Source: Chloroflexota bacterium
Lineage (GTDB): Bacteria > Chloroflexota > Anaerolineae > Caldilineales > Caldilineaceae
DNA length: 64,000 nt
Reading direction: 5' to 3'
Assembly: GCA_016861025.1 (NCBI GenBank)
Contig: BOKO01000007.1
Span: 124,001-188,000 of the forward strand
In this document: positions 45,624 through 56,393 of the stretch, in pieces
How the letters are laid out: the number at the start of each line of letters is the position of its first letter
Numbering within the stretch: the first letter of the stretch is position 1
Program-made: the position numbers and the translations under genes
Notes under the pieces: generated by a model
What the model saw: the letters and a program-made list of their open reading frames with translations, nothing else
The model's database searches: none
What the model was told of the DNA's origin: nothing

Positions 45624-46190
45624 ATGTCGTCGATGATTGAACTTGTGATTGCGTTGTTGATATCGAGTGTAGCGATCCTGGCTGTCGCCTGGCCCTTGCT
45701 CAAAAAAGGGCCGACGCCAGTCCTGGTGGAAGATGACCGATTGGTGGAGTTGCTCCACCGCAAAGATCAGGTGATGACCTCAATCAAGGATTTGGAGTTC
45801 GACTATCGCGTCGGGAAGCTCAGCGAGGAAGACTACCAACTCTACGATCAACGCCTGCGCCGCCAGGCGGTTGGGTTGCTCCAACAGATTGAAAAGGTGG
45901 CGCCGGAAGCCGCTCGACTTGACGCCTCGCTCGAAGAGGCGATTTTGCGCCAGCGCAAAGTCGCTCCTGCCGCCGAGAGCGCCGCGCCGATGTCCATCGC
46001 AACATCCCAAAGCTCCACGGCGGCGATGGCGGCGAATACGCAACACGCCGCTGCGGCTGTGCAACCAAATGGCAACGTGCGTTTTTGCACAAATTGTGGA
46101 AATCAGATTGCACCCCATCACAAATTCTGTTCAAATTGCGGGGCCGCAGTCGAGCGTAGCAGCATCCCCGCCCCAATTGAGGCGGTTTGA
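45624..46190 (+). CDS. CcmI-like membrane protein with C-terminal zinc ribbon
   Basis: A 188-residue protein with one N-terminal transmembrane helix (about residues 6-25). The helical segment 'RKDQVMTSIKDLEFDYRVGK' and L-S-E-E-D-Y resembles the N-terminal part of CcmI. An Ala/Ser-rich linker leads to a double-CxxC zinc ribbon: 'CTNCGNQI' and 'CSNCGAAV'. CcmI is normally followed by TPRs that bind apocytochrome; here a zinc ribbon takes their place. Only 16 bases separate it from ccmF, so a role in cytochrome c maturation is likely but inferred. Confidence 0.7.
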   Translation: MSSMIELVIALLISSVAILAVAWPLLKKGPTPVLVEDDRLVELLHRKDQVMTSIKDLEFDYRVGKLSEEDYQLYDQRLRRQAVGLLQQIEKVAPEAARLDASLEEAILRQRKVAPAAESAAPMSIATSQSSTAAMAANTQHAAAAVQPNGNVRFCTNCGNQIAPHHKFCSNCGAAVERSSIPAPIEAV

Positions 46191-46227
46191 TATAGACATT
46201 GCCCTCGCTATCGAATCCTGAATTTTT

Positions 46228-46263
46228 GAAGCGACGGTTGCTTGCAAAAGTGACTGTCGCTTC
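46228..46263 (+). terminator. hairpin after the ccm cluster
   Basis: GAAGCGAC (46228-46235) pairs with GTCGCTTC (46256-46263) around a 20-base loop. No T-run follows, so it is only a candidate 3' end. Confidence 0.35.
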
Positions 46264-46332
46264 TCCAACTGAACAGCCAACGATAACATTGCGATTGTCT
46301 GAAGGTCAGGTCCTTATACAAAGGGGAGATTG

Positions 46333-47061
46333 TTGGCGCGGTTCAATCAAATCGTCGTAGTCCTGCATCAACCAGAAAACCCGGTGAACATCGGGGCAAT
46401 TGTGCGCGCCATGAAGAACATGGGCTTTGGTTATCTGCGGCTTGTGCAGCCGGCGCCGTTTACAGCGGATGATCTGCTGCGTCTTGCGCACCATGCTGAG
46501 GATGTGATCGAACGCGTCGAGGTTTTTACAACACTCGACGCCGCACTGACAGATGTTCATTTTGTGGTGGGCACGGCGGCAGTCAACCATTCAGATTACC
46601 GGTCAACCGATGATCTGCGCAGTCTGGCTGACGAGCTTTGGAAACGGGCGGAGACGGGTAAGATTGCGTTGCTTTTTGGGCCAGAAGCCGACGGTCTTGA
46701 TCGCACAGCGCTCGACCGTTGTCATCTGCTGGCGCGCATCCCGACCAATCCAGATTATGCAGCGTTGAATCTTGCGCAGGCGGCCTTGATCGTGCTTTAC
46801 GAACTGCGCATGGCGGCGAATCCGGTGCGGAGCACCGCCCCTTCTCGCCCCCAGGCAACGCAAGGACAACTTGAGCGGCTGTTTTTGGTCGGCGAAGAAG
46901 CGCTGCACGCAATTGACTTCTTCAAGTACAACCCGGCGGCAGTGATGCACACACTGCGTCAGATCGTCTATCGCGCTGAATTGAGCGTCGATGAAGCGGC
47001 GTTGCTGTTGGCGATTGCGCGTCAGATGCTCCGCACAGCCGATGAGCGAAGTCGCCCATAA
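46333..47061 (+). CDS. SPOUT-family RNA methyltransferase, TrmJ-like (tRNA Cm32/Um32)
   Basis: A 242-residue TrmH-superfamily protein. 'HQPENPVNIGAIVRAMKNMG' at the N-terminus and the trefoil-knot SAM site 'LLFGPEADGLDRTALDRCHL', then 'IPTNPDYAALNLAQAALIVL', are the three TrmH motifs. The C-terminal helical region (residues 165-240) matches the TrmJ layout, so methylation of the ribose at position 32 of tRNA is the likely role. AGGGGAG at 46322-46328 is four bases before TTG 46333, used here over TTG 46330. Confidence 0.85.
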   Translation: MARFNQIVVVLHQPENPVNIGAIVRAMKNMGFGYLRLVQPAPFTADDLLRLAHHAEDVIERVEVFTTLDAALTDVHFVVGTAAVNHSDYRSTDDLRSLADELWKRAETGKIALLFGPEADGLDRTALDRCHLLARIPTNPDYAALNLAQAALIVLYELRMAANPVRSTAPSRPQATQGQLERLFLVGEEALHAIDFFKYNPAAVMHTLRQIVYRAELSVDEAALLLAIARQMLRTADERSRP

Positions 47062-47092
47062 TCTATAAAATGATGTCAGGTGAATCGGAAAG

Positions 47093-47740
47093 CTATGCTG
47101 TGCCAAACTGGCGGTCGCCGGCGTCGCCAAGCCCGGGCCAGATGTAGCCAGCAGGAAAGCTATCGCTGGCGGTGGTGAGCCGCTCGTCGATGCCGGCGAC
47201 ATGAATGGCGACATCAGGGTGGACAGTGTGCAGCGCATGAACGCCTTCGGGCGCCGCCAACAACCCGATAAACTTGATACGCGAAACGCCCCACTTTTTT
47301 AACACATCGACCGCAGCAATCGCCGAGCCGCCGGTTGCCAACATCGGGTCGAGCACCAGGCAAAGCTCGACGGTTGGCGCGACCGGGAGCTTGTTGTAAT
47401 AGGCGACGGGCTGGAGCGTTCGCTCATCCCGATATAAGCCAAGGTGCCACACCTCGGCTTGGGGCAACAATCTCCATGCACCTTCGACCATGCCCAGCCC
47501 GGCGCGCAGGATCGGCACAAGGCCGATCTTCTCAGCCATTTGGACGCCTCGCGTGGCGGTCAATGGCGTCTCGATCGCGACGGGCGTCGTGGCAAGATCA
47601 AGCGTCGCTTCGTAGACGAGCATCGTCGCCAGTTCGCTGATCAGCTCACGAAACTTCTTTGGTTCAGTCTCTTTGCGACGCAGAAGGGTGAGCTTGTGAT
47701 GAGCGAGCGGATGCTGCGAGACAAACACATTGTCTGACAC
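47093..47740 (-). CDS. upp: uracil phosphoribosyltransferase
   Basis: A 215-residue Upp, full length for the family. 'HPLAHHKLTLLRR' is at the N-terminus, 'PILRAGLGMVEGA' near residue 75, the PRPP loop 'LVLDPMLATGGSA' near 128 and the uracil-binding 'YIWPGLGDAGDRQFGT' at the C-terminus. It salvages uracil to UMP. It follows the DksA-like gene on the minus strand by 11 bases and converges with the trmJ-like gene. Confidence 0.96.
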   Translation of the reverse strand: MSDNVFVSQHPLAHHKLTLLRRKETEPKKFRELISELATMLVYEATLDLATTPVAIETPLTATRGVQMAEKIGLVPILRAGLGMVEGAWRLLPQAEVWHLGLYRDERTLQPVAYYNKLPVAPTVELCLVLDPMLATGGSAIAAVDVLKKWGVSRIKFIGLLAAPEGVHALHTVHPDVAIHVAGIDERLTTASDSFPAGYIWPGLGDAGDRQFGTA

Positions 47741-47751
47741 AGGCCGCGTCC

Positions 47752-48135
47752 TTACCAGTCGATCTGGCGCTGTGGGCGGTTGCGACGACTGAGGCGTTCA
47801 ACCTCGCGCTGACACTCAACACAGAGCGTGGCGTCCGGCTTGATCTCCAGGCGTTCTGGCTCGATCGGATTTCCGCAGCGCGTGCACAGGCCGTATTCGC
47901 CTTTTTCCATCGACTTGAGCGCAGTTTCAATGTCCTTCAAACGACGCTCCAAGACGGCGATCAATGCAGCGTTTTTCTCGCGCTCGAAGATCTCGCTATC
48001 GCCTTCATCCGGCTCGACATCCACTTCGGCTTGCATGAGGTCGCGCAGATTTTCCAGCTCTGCGGTGACATGCGCCATGTCTTTAAGCAATTTTTCTCGC
48101 TCTTTGGAAACAAACTTTGCACTTGCAGTCTTCAT
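47752..48135 (-). CDS. DksA/TraR-type zinc-finger protein
   Basis: A 127-residue protein. A long coiled coil (residues 10-80) rich in Glu/Lys is followed by a C4 zinc finger: 'YGLCTRCGNPI' and 'CVECQRE'. This is the DksA/TraR/YteA layout; the acidic tip of the coiled coil ('VEPDEGDSE') is the region that enters the RNA polymerase secondary channel in DksA. A role in transcription control is therefore likely but inferred. AGGAG four bases before ATG 48135 fixes the start. Confidence 0.83.
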   Translation of the reverse strand: MKTASAKFVSKEREKLLKDMAHVTAELENLRDLMQAEVDVEPDEGDSEIFEREKNAALIAVLERRLKDIETALKSMEKGEYGLCTRCGNPIEPERLEIKPDATLCVECQREVERLSRRNRPQRQIDW

Positions 48136-48355
48136 TTCGCTCCTATCGAATTCCACATTTGTTTTGCTGATGCGATCTTTCTCTGACCGTGCTGTTTCTA
48201 TTTGACCTTGTTTTGCCTATCGAATTGCACAGAAAACACCTTGCCCCGCCAGTTGGCGAAATGGTTAACAGGTTATAGCAGTTTTCACATCAAAGGTCAA
48301 GGTGCATTTGTCCCTGCTATTACATTACATTCGACATTTCACAGGTGTTGTCAAT

Positions 48356-48384
48356 TTGACACAAATTCCAAGCGTGCGTACAAT
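48356..48384 (+). promoter_or_regulatory. promoter of the sulfate-assimilation operon
   Basis: A perfect TTGACA (48356-48361) is followed after 17 bases by TACAAT (48379-48384). This is the best sigma-70-type promoter in the window. It predicts a leader of about 340 bases before ATG 48729, long enough for regulation. Confidence 0.7.
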
Positions 48385-48657
48385 GCGCCACCAGGGTTGC
48401 TTGAATTGGTTCTTCGTCTTAAAACACATTGACGTTGAATTTGTCCTGATGAATACAGACTTGAGGATGTTGTTCGTAAACGCCAATCATTTTGTCACCT
48501 TCCTCTGTTGCCCCTGCATCTGTCGTTAGCGGGACCGCAGGCAGCCGGCAATCCGCGTTGCGCATTGTAGCGTAACGTTGCCGGACTCAGGCTGCGGCGC
48601 CCGCAAGAGCCCAAACGTTACAATCGTACAATTTGTGCTTTGCCAGCTCTGTTCTTG

Positions 48658-48681
48658 TTGGCGACTCCTCTAAATCGCCAA
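48658..48681 (+). promoter_or_regulatory. hairpin in the cys operon leader
   Basis: TTGGCGA (48658-48664) and TCGCCAA (48675-48681) are exact complements with a 10-base loop, 48 bases before the first start codon. No known riboswitch consensus is visible around it. Confidence 0.4.
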
Positions 48682-48728
48682 TAAGGCCGGCAGGCAGAAA
48701 GCACCTTGTTCCAGGAAAGGAGCAACTT

Positions 48729-50480
48729 ATGTCCACGCGCCCTAAATCTAGCGCGTCCGGTGGTGTTGAAGCATTGAAGGAGGCCAGCAATTACCTGCGT
48801 GGTGCACTCTCTGAACAGCTACAGGCTGACAGCGATCACTTCGACGAAGAAGGCAAGCAATTGCTGAAATTTCATGGACTGTATCAACAGAACGATCGCG
48901 ATCAGCGCAAAACGGAGCGCCGCGCAGCCAAGAGCTATTCTTTCATGTTGCGCACGCGCGTACCTGGCGGCGTGCTCACCCCCGAACAATATCTGGCGCA
49001 TGATGATCTTGCCCAGCGTTACGCCAACGGCACGTTGCGCATCACCACCCGACAATGTTTCCAATTTCACGGCATTATAAAGGGCGACCTCCAGGCAACG
49101 ATCCGCGCACTCAATGAAGCGTTGATCACGTCGCTCGGCGCGTGCGGCGATGTTGTGCGCAATGTCGCCTGTTGTCCGGCGCCCTTTCAGGACCCGATTC
49201 GCGAGCAGATTCAGGCGATCACCCGCCAGATTTCCGACCATTTGTTGCCACGCACACGCGCATACCATGAGCTTTGGATCGACAACGAGAAGATCGATCT
49301 GACGCCGCCGGAGACAGAAGTCGAACCGATCTACGGAAAGACATATCTGCCGCGCAAATTCAAGATCGCCGTCGCCTATCCGGGCGACAATTGCGTCGAT
49401 GTGTACACTCAGGATATCGGATTGATTGCCGTCGCGTATCAAACGCAGTTGTTGGGCTTCAATGTTGTTGTGGGGGGCGGCATGGGTATGAACCACACCA
49501 AAGCCGACACCTTCCCAAGATTGGGCGACTTGCTTGGGTTTGTTGCGCCGGAGCAGGTGGTTCAAGTGGTCGAGGCGATCGTGACCGTCCAACGCGATTA
49601 TGGCAACCGCAGCGACCGCAAACATGCCCGTATGAAATACCTGTTGCACGAATGGGGCGTCGATCGCTTCCGCGCCGAGGTGGAAGGGCGACTGGGTTGG
49701 TCGTTGCAGTCGCCGGCGCCGATGCCGCCGCTGGAGAACGAGCTTCATCACGGGTGGAACGCCCAGGGAGATGGGCGATGGTTCCTGGGGCTTTCCATCG
49801 AAAATGGGCGCATCAAAGATGAAGGCGAGATGCGTCTGCGCAGCGGGCTGCGCGCCGTGATCGAGACCTTCCGCCCCGGCGTCCGTCTGACGCCCAATCA
49901 AGACATCCTGCTCACCGACATTGCCCCCCACGATATCGAACCTATCAATCAGGTGTTGCACCAGTTCGGCATCCCGCTTCCGCTATCGCTCAGTTTGGTG
50001 CAACGAAATTCGCTGGCCTGTGTAGCGCTGCCGACCTGTGGTTTGGCGTTGGCGGAGGCGGAGCGGGCGCTCCCAGAGGTCATCGACGCGCTGGAAGTTG
50101 AATTGGCGCAGCTTGGCCTGGCGGACGAGCCTTTTACCGTGCGTATGACCGGCTGTCCGAATGGCTGCGCCCGCCCTTACGTCGCCGACCTGGCTTTTGT
50201 AGGTCGCTCCGCCGATGCGTACATGATTTTCGTCGGCGGCGCCAGCAATGGCACGCGCCTCAATCGTCCCTACAAAGACCTGGTCAAGCGCGCTCAACTC
50301 GTTGATGAGGTGCGCCCCTTGCTTCACCTCTTCCAAAAACGCCGTCAGCCAGGCGAGCGTTTCGGTGATTTTTGCTATCGTCTTGGCATCGACGCCTTGC
50401 AACAGATTCTGGACAATCACGATTCGACAGAGGAGACCATCCATGATGACCTCGATGCGCTTGTTGCGGTCAAACGTTGA
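48729..50480 (+). CDS. siroheme-[4Fe-4S] sulfite reductase (ferredoxin/NirA type)
   Basis: A 583-residue sulfite/nitrite reductase. Two ferredoxin-like half-domains are visible ('TRQCFQFHGIIKGDLQATIR' near 115; 'LTPNQDILLTDI' near 390). The cluster-siroheme cysteines are in 'LPTCGLALAEAER' near 437 and 'MTGCPNGCARPY' near 474. Six-electron reduction of sulfite to sulfide fits the following cysH and siroheme genes, although nitrite reductases are close relatives. AAAGGAGC precedes ATG 48729 by seven bases. It overlaps cysH by 38 bases. Confidence 0.9.
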   Translation: MSTRPKSSASGGVEALKEASNYLRGALSEQLQADSDHFDEEGKQLLKFHGLYQQNDRDQRKTERRAAKSYSFMLRTRVPGGVLTPEQYLAHDDLAQRYANGTLRITTRQCFQFHGIIKGDLQATIRALNEALITSLGACGDVVRNVACCPAPFQDPIREQIQAITRQISDHLLPRTRAYHELWIDNEKIDLTPPETEVEPIYGKTYLPRKFKIAVAYPGDNCVDVYTQDIGLIAVAYQTQLLGFNVVVGGGMGMNHTKADTFPRLGDLLGFVAPEQVVQVVEAIVTVQRDYGNRSDRKHARMKYLLHEWGVDRFRAEVEGRLGWSLQSPAPMPPLENELHHGWNAQGDGRWFLGLSIENGRIKDEGEMRLRSGLRAVIETFRPGVRLTPNQDILLTDIAPHDIEPINQVLHQFGIPLPLSLSLVQRNSLACVALPTCGLALAEAERALPEVIDALEVELAQLGLADEPFTVRMTGCPNGCARPYVADLAFVGRSADAYMIFVGGASNGTRLNRPYKDLVKRAQLVDEVRPLLHLFQKRRQPGERFGDFCYRLGIDALQQILDNHDSTEETIHDDLDALVAVKR

Positions 50481-51180
50481 CTACGCTTCACTCAACCGCC
50501 AGCTCGAAGCGCTATCGTTGAGTGAGTTCTTGCAGTGGAGCCTTGTGACTTTTGGTGAAAAGCTTGTCCAGGTCACCAGTTTTGGACCCACCGGCATTGT
50601 GATTCTCGATCATCTGATGAAGATCAATCCACAAGTCGCGGTTACGACCATTGACACCGGCTTTCTCTTTCCAGAGACCTATGCGCTGTGGGAAGAAATC
50701 GAGCGCCGTTACAAGATCAACATCACCGTCATTCACCCGCAATTGACGCCACAAGAGCAGGAACGGCAGCTTGGTCCCGCACTGTGGCAATTGGAGCCGG
50801 ATGTCTGCTGCCACGAACGCAAGGTCAAACCGATGGCGGTTGCCGTCGAGGGCCGACACGCCTGGATTACAGGCGTCCGTCGCGATCAATCCAACAGCAG
50901 AGCGCAAACTCCGCTTGTCACATGGGATGGTCGTTACAATCTTTTCAAGCTCAGCCCGCTCGCCAACTGGAGTCGGGACGATGTGTGGCGCTACATTCGC
51001 GCGCACAATCTGCCCTACAACGCGTTGCACGATCAAGGATACGCCAGCATCGGCTGCCTCCACTGCACGCGGCTGCCGATGAACGCTGTCGACGAACGCT
51101 CCGGTCGCTGGCAAGGGCGCATGAAAACGGAATGTGGTCTGCATATGCCAGCGCGCCCGTTTACTGCGTGCCCAGAGTAG
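50443..51180 (+). CDS. cysH: adenylyl-sulfate (APS) reductase, CysH family, FeS type
   Basis: A 245-residue PP-loop-fold reductase. 'DTGFLFPETYALWEEIERR' near 75 is typical of CysH. It has the two cysteine pairs that bind a [4Fe-4S] cluster ('DVCCHERKVKP' and 'SIGCLHCTR') and the catalytic cysteine in 'KTECGLH' near the C-terminus. The cluster form reduces APS, whereas PAPS reductases lack it. AGAGGAG lies seven bases before ATG 50443, inside the sulfite reductase gene, so translation is coupled. Confidence 0.92.
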   Translation: MMTSMRLLRSNVDYASLNRQLEALSLSEFLQWSLVTFGEKLVQVTSFGPTGIVILDHLMKINPQVAVTTIDTGFLFPETYALWEEIERRYKINITVIHPQLTPQEQERQLGPALWQLEPDVCCHERKVKPMAVAVEGRHAWITGVRRDQSNSRAQTPLVTWDGRYNLFKLSPLANWSRDDVWRYIRAHNLPYNALHDQGYASIGCLHCTRLPMNAVDERSGRWQGRMKTECGLHMPARPFTACPE

Positions 51181-51220
51181 TTTGGGGGCTGGTTTCAAGC
51201 CCAGAAGAACGAGCGATGAA

Positions 51221-51907
51221 ATGAAAACCTATCCGATCAACCTTGTGTTGCAAGATAAACTGGCGATTCTTGTCGGCGCCAAAGGCGAAATTGTACACAA
51301 GATCGCGGGATTGCTGGATGTTGGGGCGATTGTACGCGTGATCGCCCCCTCAGCCGCCGCCGAAGTCGAAACGCGTGCGCGCACCGGCGAAATCGAGTGG
51401 CTGCGTCGTCGCTATCAACCCGGCGATCTGAAGGGGGCGGCGGTGGTTTTCGCCGCAACGAACAACCCTGCCGTGCACGATTTGATCTGGGCGGAAGGCG
51501 CAGCGAACAATCAGCTTGTCAATGTGATGGACGTGCTCGACCGCTGCAACTTTCATGGCGTCTCGACTTTTCGTCGCGGCCTGCTCACGGTGGCGATAGG
51601 CACCGGAGGCGCTGCGCCGGCGTTGGCTGTCACCCTGCGGCGGCGTCTCGAACAGGAGATTGGACCCGAATACGCCGAATTTTTAGAGTACGCACAGCGT
51701 CTGCGGCCGGTCGTGCAGCGGCGTATTCGACCATTTCGCCGTCGGGTGGAGTTTTGGTACGCACTCGTCGAGAGCGAGGCGCTTGCCGCCTTACGCAGCA
51801 ACGATGATGCTGGATTTACGCGTATCGTTGATGAGTTAATGGCGCGCTACTCGGCGGCGTCTATCCAGGAGGAAACGGCCAAGGAAAGGGAGCCGGCTAT
51901 TGTATGA
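51221..51907 (+). CDS. precorrin-2 dehydrogenase/sirohydrochlorin ferrochelatase (CysG N-terminal type)
   Basis: A 228-residue protein. The N-terminal Rossmann domain ('YPINLVLQDKLAILVGA', 'AAVVFAATNNPAVHDLIWAE') and 'GVSTFRRGLLTVAIGTGGAA' are the Met8/CysG-N signature for NAD-dependent oxidation of precorrin-2 and iron insertion. The usual G-G-G-x-V-A loop reads VGAKGEIVHKIAG here, so the nucleotide loop is atypical. It supplies siroheme to the sulfite reductase three genes upstream. Its stop overlaps the cobA start by four bases. Confidence 0.87.
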   Translation: MKTYPINLVLQDKLAILVGAKGEIVHKIAGLLDVGAIVRVIAPSAAAEVETRARTGEIEWLRRRYQPGDLKGAAVVFAATNNPAVHDLIWAEGAANNQLVNVMDVLDRCNFHGVSTFRRGLLTVAIGTGGAAPALAVTLRRRLEQEIGPEYAEFLEYAQRLRPVVQRRIRPFRRRVEFWYALVESEALAALRSNDDAGFTRIVDELMARYSAASIQEETAKEREPAIV

Positions 51908-52684
51908 GTGGTCGAGACAAACAACTTTCCCCCTTTGTGGGCATGGTCTATCTGGTGGGCGCCGGGCCGGGCGACCCCGATTTGATCACTGTGCGCGGCG
52001 CTGAACTTTTGCGTCACGCCGGCGCTGTGCTGTACGACGCACTGGCAAACGATGCGTTGTTGGGTCTGACGAACGATCGTGCAGAGTTGATCTATGTAGG
52101 CAAGCGCGCCGGTCGCCATGCAATGAGCCAGGCGGAGATCAACGAGCTGCTGCGCCAAAAAGCACATCAACATGCAATTGTCGTTCGGTTAAAGGGGGGC
52201 GACCCGTTTATCTTCGGGCGCGGCGGAGAGGAGATGGATTATCTGCGCCGTTGCAACGTGCCGGTGGAGATCGTGCCCGGCGTTTCCAGCGCCATCGCCG
52301 GCCCGGCCGCAGCCGGAATCCCGGTGACCCATCGCGCGGTCAGTCGAAGTTTTGCCGTCGTCACAGGTCACGCAGTCGCCGGCGCCGATGCTCCGAACTG
52401 GCGCGCGCTGGCGCAGATCGACACGTTGGTTGTCTTGATGGGCGTTGCGCATGTCCAGGAGATTGTCGAGCAGTTGCTTGCCGCTGGTCGCTCACCAGAG
52501 ACGCCGGCGGCGGCAATTCAATCGGCTACTTTACCCGATCAGCGTCAGGTGATCGCCACCTTGAGTGCGTTGCCATCGGCAATGGCGGAAGCTGAGATCG
52601 GTGCGCCGGCTGTGCTCGTCTTCGGCGAAGTTGTGCACATGGCGACTCTCGGCCGCGGTCAGGAGGCATGGCTGCTACCCCATC

Positions 52685-53578
<894 letters not shown>

Positions 53579-53698
53579 AGCTTGTCAACCGAATTGTTAT
53601 GGAGGGGGTGAATGTGCTGGCGCCGGAGGTCGGAATGTGGCGGAGATTGAGAACAGAAGCAAGCCAGCAGCCGCCATCCTCAATCCCCGCAAGCTTGC

Positions 53699-54661
53699 CT
53701 ATTGATCCAACAAAGTCAGATCGAACTCAGCGGCGGCGCTGACCAGGTCCGCACCATAGTACTGCTCGGAGAGCGCCAGAAGCGTGCCGTCGGCGTGCAT
53801 TTCCTGGATTGCCGCAGTGACAGCCTGGCGGAATGCGGTGGTGTCGGTCGTCGCCGATTTGTCGATGGCGCCAGCCAGATATTCAAAATACACCGGCTCG
53901 CCAAGCTGCTTAAGCGGCCCGCCATTGGCGATATAGCCTAGACCCGTCGGCAGAGCGGTCAACACTGCATCCAGACGGACGCCATCGCCGAGCGCCAGGT
54001 CTTCGAGCGCTGGCACATCGGTGTCATAGCCCACGATCTCAGCGTCGGTCACGACAAAGTCGATCGTCTCGCCGGGGATGCTCAATGTTCCATCCAGGAA
54101 AGATTCATAGGTGCAGCCGGTGCAGACGCCGATCCGACGTCCAGACAGATCGGCTGGCTGTGTAAACGTCGTGTTGGTCTCGTGCACAAAGAAGGCGGCG
54201 GGCGTCGTGTAGTAGGGCTGTGTGAAATAGAGATTCTGCATTCGCTCCGGCGTGATCGTCATCGAGCCGATGCTGAGATCCCAGCGGCCCGCCCAACTGC
54301 CGGCGGTGATCAACGTCCAGTCGGGCGTGACAAAACAGACCTCGACGCCCAGCCGTTTAGCGATCTCGGCGGCGGTGTCGATGTCGAAACCGGTGAACTG
54401 GTTGGCGGGGCGCTCATCGCCCGTGCATTTGGTGTCGGCCGGTGGATCTACATTCGCCACCAACTCTGACTGCGGCGGATAGGCGGGATCGGTGGAGACG
54501 ATCAGCTTGCCGCGCTCCTGCACCTGAGCAAGCAGATCGGCGGGCGCCGGCGCGCTGTCTGTTGCGCCCGTCGATGCCGGCGCTGTCACCGGTGCGGCGC
54601 ATGCGGTCGCCAACAGCAGCACGATCAGCAACAGCAAAACTTGGATGCCATGTCTCTTCAT
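53699..54661 (-). CDS. amino-acid ABC transporter substrate-binding lipoprotein
   Basis: A 320-residue SBP of family 3. The signal peptide ends in a lipobox ('LLLATACAAP'; Cys21), so it is membrane-tethered on the outside. 'GKLIVSTDPAYPPQSE', 'FDIDTAAEIAKRLGVEVCFV' and 'LSIGSMTITPERMQNLYFTQ' are the family's strands. 'DLSGRRIGVCTGCTYESFL' starts the second lobe. The ligand is probably a polar amino acid. AAGGAGAG precedes the ATG. Confidence 0.92.
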   Translation of the reverse strand: MKRHGIQVLLLLIVLLLATACAAPVTAPASTGATDSAPAPADLLAQVQERGKLIVSTDPAYPPQSELVANVDPPADTKCTGDERPANQFTGFDIDTAAEIAKRLGVEVCFVTPDWTLITAGSWAGRWDLSIGSMTITPERMQNLYFTQPYYTTPAAFFVHETNTTFTQPADLSGRRIGVCTGCTYESFLDGTLSIPGETIDFVVTDAEIVGYDTDVPALEDLALGDGVRLDAVLTALPTGLGYIANGGPLKQLGEPVYFEYLAGAIDKSATTDTTAFRQAVTAAIQEMHADGTLLALSEQYYGADLVSAAAEFDLTLLDQ

Positions 54662-54740
54662 CAGATTTCTCTCCTTGTACTAACCTTGAGGTTGACTGGT
54701 TGACTGCCCGAAAGCTGCGGAACTTCCGAGAAGATGGCGA

Positions 54741-54769
54741 AATGTATCATGTGGCAATCCAGAAATCAA
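54741..54769 (-). promoter_or_regulatory. promoter of the binding-protein/permease pair
   Basis: On the minus strand TTGATT (54769-54764) and TACATT (54746-54741) are 17 bases apart, with a leader of about 70 bases. The pair is therefore likely to be expressed separately from the oxidoreductase genes upstream. Confidence 0.55.
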
Positions 54770-54782
54770 CTACGTGTGACGG

Positions 54783-56378
<1,596 letters not shown>

Positions 56379-56393
56379 AGTCGTTCTTTCCCT

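Larger units (their letters stand above)
48136..48728. other. 593-bp divergent intergenic region between the DksA-like gene and the sulfite reductase operon
   Basis: The region holds an 11-base direct repeat CCTATCGAATT at 48142-48152 and 48216-48226, close to the DksA-like gene, and the cys promoter at 48356-48384. It also holds the long cys leader with a small hairpin and two TACAAT boxes (48619-48624, 48627-48632). It is AT-richer than its surroundings. No reading frame above 75 residues looks real. No RNA gene or riboswitch is recognised. Confidence 0.6.

Noticed and set aside
48391..48728. SAM riboswitch before the sulfate-assimilation genes
   Set aside because: I looked for the SAM-I core and for short SAM-II/IV-like elements and found no convincing match by eye.
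54691..54706. GGTTGACT direct duplication upstream of the binding-protein gene
   Set aside because: Two 8-base units only and no second arm; too little to count as another repeat family.
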